Shown in pieces: positions 62,054 through 64,000 of a DNA stretch of 64,000 bases (position 1 is the stretch's first letter; every line of letters begins with the position of its first letter). The DNA lies in contig JBGTNK010000017.1 in assembly GCA_041743125.1 (NCBI GenBank), positions 22,337-86,336 on the forward strand, written 5' to 3'. A program made the position numbers and the translations under genes. The DNA comes from Terrimonas_B sp041743125 (lineage in GTDB: Bacteria > Bacteroidota > Bacteroidia > Chitinophagales > Chitinophagaceae). The notes under the pieces are model-generated. The model was not told the DNA's origin and did no database searches. It saw nothing but the letters and a program-made list of their open reading frames with translations.

Positions 62054-62151
62054 TAATAACCTGTATCAAAGCCAGGTAATACCACTGCATTGAAAGAAGT
62101 TGATGTCAGAAAATTTTTCCTGTCTCTTTAGGAAAGGCTATCCATGTAAAA

Positions 62152-62442
62152 TTATTCATACAATCCCAACCTGCTTTTCAGCTCCTTCATTTCCTGTTGC
62201 ATGGTCTTTATTTGATGCAGCAAGTGGTTGATAGCTTCTATCCCTTCCAGGTTAATATCCATCTCATAATAAAATTGAACCCACCTTTCCAGGTCAGGCA
62301 ATTGTTCCTGGTATATAAATATATTCTCCTCCTCGGTGGTGATCTCTAGCAACCCGGATTCGCACAAGGAGTGAATAAAAGATATTTCTACATTATGCGA
62401 ATGGCAAAATTCCCTGGCTGGTATCCTCTCTTCATTTAGCAT
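62152..62442 (-). CDS. cbpM: Chaperone modulator CbpM
   Basis: A 96-residue MerR-like-fold protein. The helix-turn-helix-like start (ERIPAREFCHSHNVEISFIHSL), ITTEEENIFIYQEQLPDLERW and the C-terminal coiled coil (INHLLHQIKTMQQEMKELKSRL) match CbpM, which binds and restrains the J-domain of CbpA. It lies 4 nt downstream of cbpA on the same strand. Confidence 0.88.
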   Translation of the reverse strand: MLNEERIPAREFCHSHNVEISFIHSLCESGLLEITTEEENIFIYQEQLPDLERWVQFYYEMDINLEGIEAINHLLHQIKTMQQEMKELKSRLGLYE

Positions 62443-62446
62443 AGCA

Positions 62447-63346
62447 TTATTTTTTGGGTGAAGTATTGGATAATTCGGTGAATAGTTTCTTTTGTTCAGG
62501 TGTCAGCTCCACCGGTATCGAGACCTGGTAATTGACATAGTGGTCACCAAACTGTCCTTCAGCTTTGTAAACAGGAAATCCTTTTCCTTTTAACCTGACC
62601 CGGGTTCCGTTTTGGGTGCCTGCTGGTACCTGCAGTTTTACTTTCCCGCTAAATGTATCTACCAAGGCCTCCCCGCCCAATACCGCGGTATACAAATCGA
62701 TCAAGGATGTAGAATGCAGGTCGTTACCTACCCTTTTAAAAACCGGATGGTCAGGAATGGTAAACGTGATATAAAGATCGCCGGCAGGCCCTCCGTTAAC
62801 TCCCGGTGCGCCATATCCCTTTAATTTGATCACCTGCCCGTTCTCTACCCCGGCGGGTATGGTGATCCTGATGTTTTTCCCATTGACCGTCAGCGTTTGC
62901 TGGTGGGTTTTATACGCATCCTGTAAGCTAAGTTGCAACGTAGCCTGGTAATCTTGCCCCCTGAAACGGGTCTGCTGTCTTCCACCTCCGGAGCCGCCAA
63001 ACATGGATTCAAAAAATTCTGAAAAGGCCCCCCCGTCATCGCCGGAAAACGGGTTATGACCTCCCGGGTAGGATTGCCGGCCGGATGCTCCCGACTGACG
63101 AGCCTGCTCAAACTGGTCGGCCTGCTGCCAATCCTTGCCGTACTGATCGTATTTCTTTCTTTTTTCCGGGTCGCTTAAAACTTCATTGGCTTCATTGATT
63201 TGTTGAAATTTTTTATGGGCTTCCTTATCATTGGGATTCAGATCCGGGTGCATTTTACGGGCCAGTTTGCGATACGCTTTTTTTATTTCGTCCTGCGTTG
63301 CTGTTTTTGAAATGCCTAACACCTTATAATAATCAACAAACTCCAT
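62447..63346 (-). CDS. cbpA: Curved-DNA-binding protein CbpA-like DnaJ co-chaperone
   Basis: A 299-residue class II DnaJ homologue. J-domain at residues 1-70 (DYYKVLGISKTATQDEIKKA) with the Hsp70-activating HPD in KMHPDLNPND, a Gly/Ser-rich linker (about 85-128, SGGGRQQTRFRG), and two C-terminal substrate-binding domains (ITIPAGVENGQVIKLKGYG; VPAGTQNGTRVRLKGKGFP). It lacks the zinc-finger of DnaJ proper. It stimulates DnaK and binds DNA in relatives. Operon with cbpM. Confidence 0.94.
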   Translation of the reverse strand: MEFVDYYKVLGISKTATQDEIKKAYRKLARKMHPDLNPNDKEAHKKFQQINEANEVLSDPEKRKKYDQYGKDWQQADQFEQARQSGASGRQSYPGGHNPFSGDDGGAFSEFFESMFGGSGGGRQQTRFRGQDYQATLQLSLQDAYKTHQQTLTVNGKNIRITIPAGVENGQVIKLKGYGAPGVNGGPAGDLYITFTIPDHPVFKRVGNDLHSTSLIDLYTAVLGGEALVDTFSGKVKLQVPAGTQNGTRVRLKGKGFPVYKAEGQFGDHYVNYQVSIPVELTPEQKKLFTELSNTSPKK

Positions 63347-63617
63347 CTGAAATTTTTTTAAAGCGATAATTTTTAATAATGCTTCCCGTTAAGATAATGC
63401 ATTTATTAAACAATAGTTGTCGCCAAACGATCTATTGAAAAAATGAGTTTATCTATTCACAAAGAAAAAGTGAATTACAATTTTCTTAGTAACCAAATTA
63501 AAATCTTCGATGTTTACCAGGAAAGAATAATTATGAATTAATTATTATTCAATACAGGAACTATGTATAAAGGAAAGCAGAAATTCGTTTTGAATACTAT
63601 TCACCGGAAAAACGTTT

Positions 63618-64000
63618 TTACACATAATCAAGTCTGCCGACCAACCTGTATAATAAATTTTTTGTCCTCGAGAACAGTGTTTTTTCCAGCCAGGTTCCGC
63701 TTACATGATGAATGCCTTCTGAAATTCCATTTTGAATTATATTAATATAATTTCTTCTGTTACCGGGTGTAGGCGGGTGAAACAGGATCCGGTCGGGCAG
63801 GAAGGCATCAGAATAACTGCCTTCTTCAAATATCCTGGTCAAAAAGAAGGGGCCGGTTGCACCTAATACCTCCATATAATGTTTTACCAGGGGTGGGTTT
63901 TTTTGCAGGTCATCAATCATATTTTTCCAAAAGATATGATGGGGTGCAGAAGCGAAAATACAATTACCCAATAAATCCCTTTTATCACCCAAAGCAATTT
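63618..64000 (-). CDS. OCH1-like/Gly_transf_sug glycosyltransferase, N-terminus off the right edge
   Basis: The frame is open to base 64000 (residues IALGDKRDLLGN read across the apparent TTG at 63992, which is therefore not the start), so about 127 C-terminal residues are visible. The pattern GNCIFASAPHHIFWKNM, MEVLGATGPFFLTRIFEE and the closing GIHHVSGTWLEK is typical of the C-terminal part of DXD-type sugar transferases related to OCH1/capsular mannosyltransferases. The DXD motif itself lies outside the window. Downstream 271 bp to cbpA hold nothing recognisable. Confidence 0.75.
   Translation of the reverse strand, partial: IALGDKRDLLGNCIFASAPHHIFWKNMIDDLQKNPPLVKHYMEVLGATGPFFLTRIFEEGSYSDAFLPDRILFHPPTPGNRRNYINIIQNGISEGIHHVSGTWLEKTLFSRTKNLLYRLVGRLDYV

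Noticed and set aside
63992..64000. TTG at 63992 as the start of the right-edge gene
   Set aside because: The frame stays open to the window edge with family-like residues before it, so the gene is truncated by the window.

Overview
The window looks like a chromosomal segment of a Bacteroidota bacterium, most likely Chitinophagaceae or a close relative. It carries a UpxY-type NusG paralogue, a protein with a C-terminal type IX secretion sorting domain, a TonB-dependent-receptor-like outer-membrane barrel, the Bacteroidota-type GlmU family protein, bacillithiol synthesis (BshC), a type B L31, almost no Shine-Dalgarno sequences, some -7 boxes of the TAnnTTTG kind, and a type II-C CRISPR-Cas locus with a 47-nt repeat. 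The genus cannot be fixed from the sequence alone.

Region 1 (1-8253) is a sugar-oxidation cluster: three TIM-barrel sugar isomerase/epimerase-like proteins (one cut by the left edge), a Gfo/Idh/MocA oxidoreductase, a nucleoside/sugar-type MFS permease, a GMC-family FAD dehydrogenase and its gluconate-dehydrogenase-subunit-3-like partner. Two products have Tat-plus-lipobox leaders and one a Tat leader. The set resembles periplasmic glucoside 3-dehydrogenase / 3-keto-sugar pathways.

Region 2 (8255-13294) holds surface-glycan genes (a galactofuranosyltransferase-like protein, a flippase, a methyltransferase and a GT-B-like protein). Region 3 (13263-23246) is mostly housekeeping: triosephosphate isomerase, a GlmU-like protein, L31, YajQ, threonine aldolase and glucose-6-phosphate isomerase, plus a large outer-membrane barrel gene with a possible LytTR-type operator upstream.

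Region 4 (23702-45357) is a long exopolysaccharide/capsule locus: Wza-like export lipoprotein, Wzc-like tyrosine kinase, UpxY antiterminator, flippase, glycosyltransferases, acetyltransferase, Wzy-like polymerase, two polysaccharide deacetylases, a WecG-type transferase, sugar-modifying enzymes and a WcaJ-type initiating transferase. In its middle, on the opposite strand, sits a 1482-residue secreted protein (beta-helix, eleven PKD-like modules, T9SS tail) with nine near-identical 288-bp modules. Region 5 (45465-51789) has BshC, a sterol-desaturase-family hydroxylase, a DUF885 peptidase-like protein and a 2,5-dioxovalerate-type aldehyde dehydrogenase.

Region 6 (about 51987-61800) is a complete type II-C CRISPR-Cas system: tracrRNA (minus strand, upstream of and antisense to the cas9 leader), cas9 (1519 aa), cas1, cas2, a bidirectional terminator, and an array of 45 repeats and 44 spacers. 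Repeat orientation and tracrRNA pairing imply transcription on the minus strand, so the leader is at the cas-distal end near 61672. Two pairs of spacers are near-duplicates. Region 7 (61868-64000) has a small orphan ORF, the CbpA/CbpM co-chaperone pair and a glycosyltransferase cut by the right edge. No tRNA, rRNA or insertion sequence was recognised.
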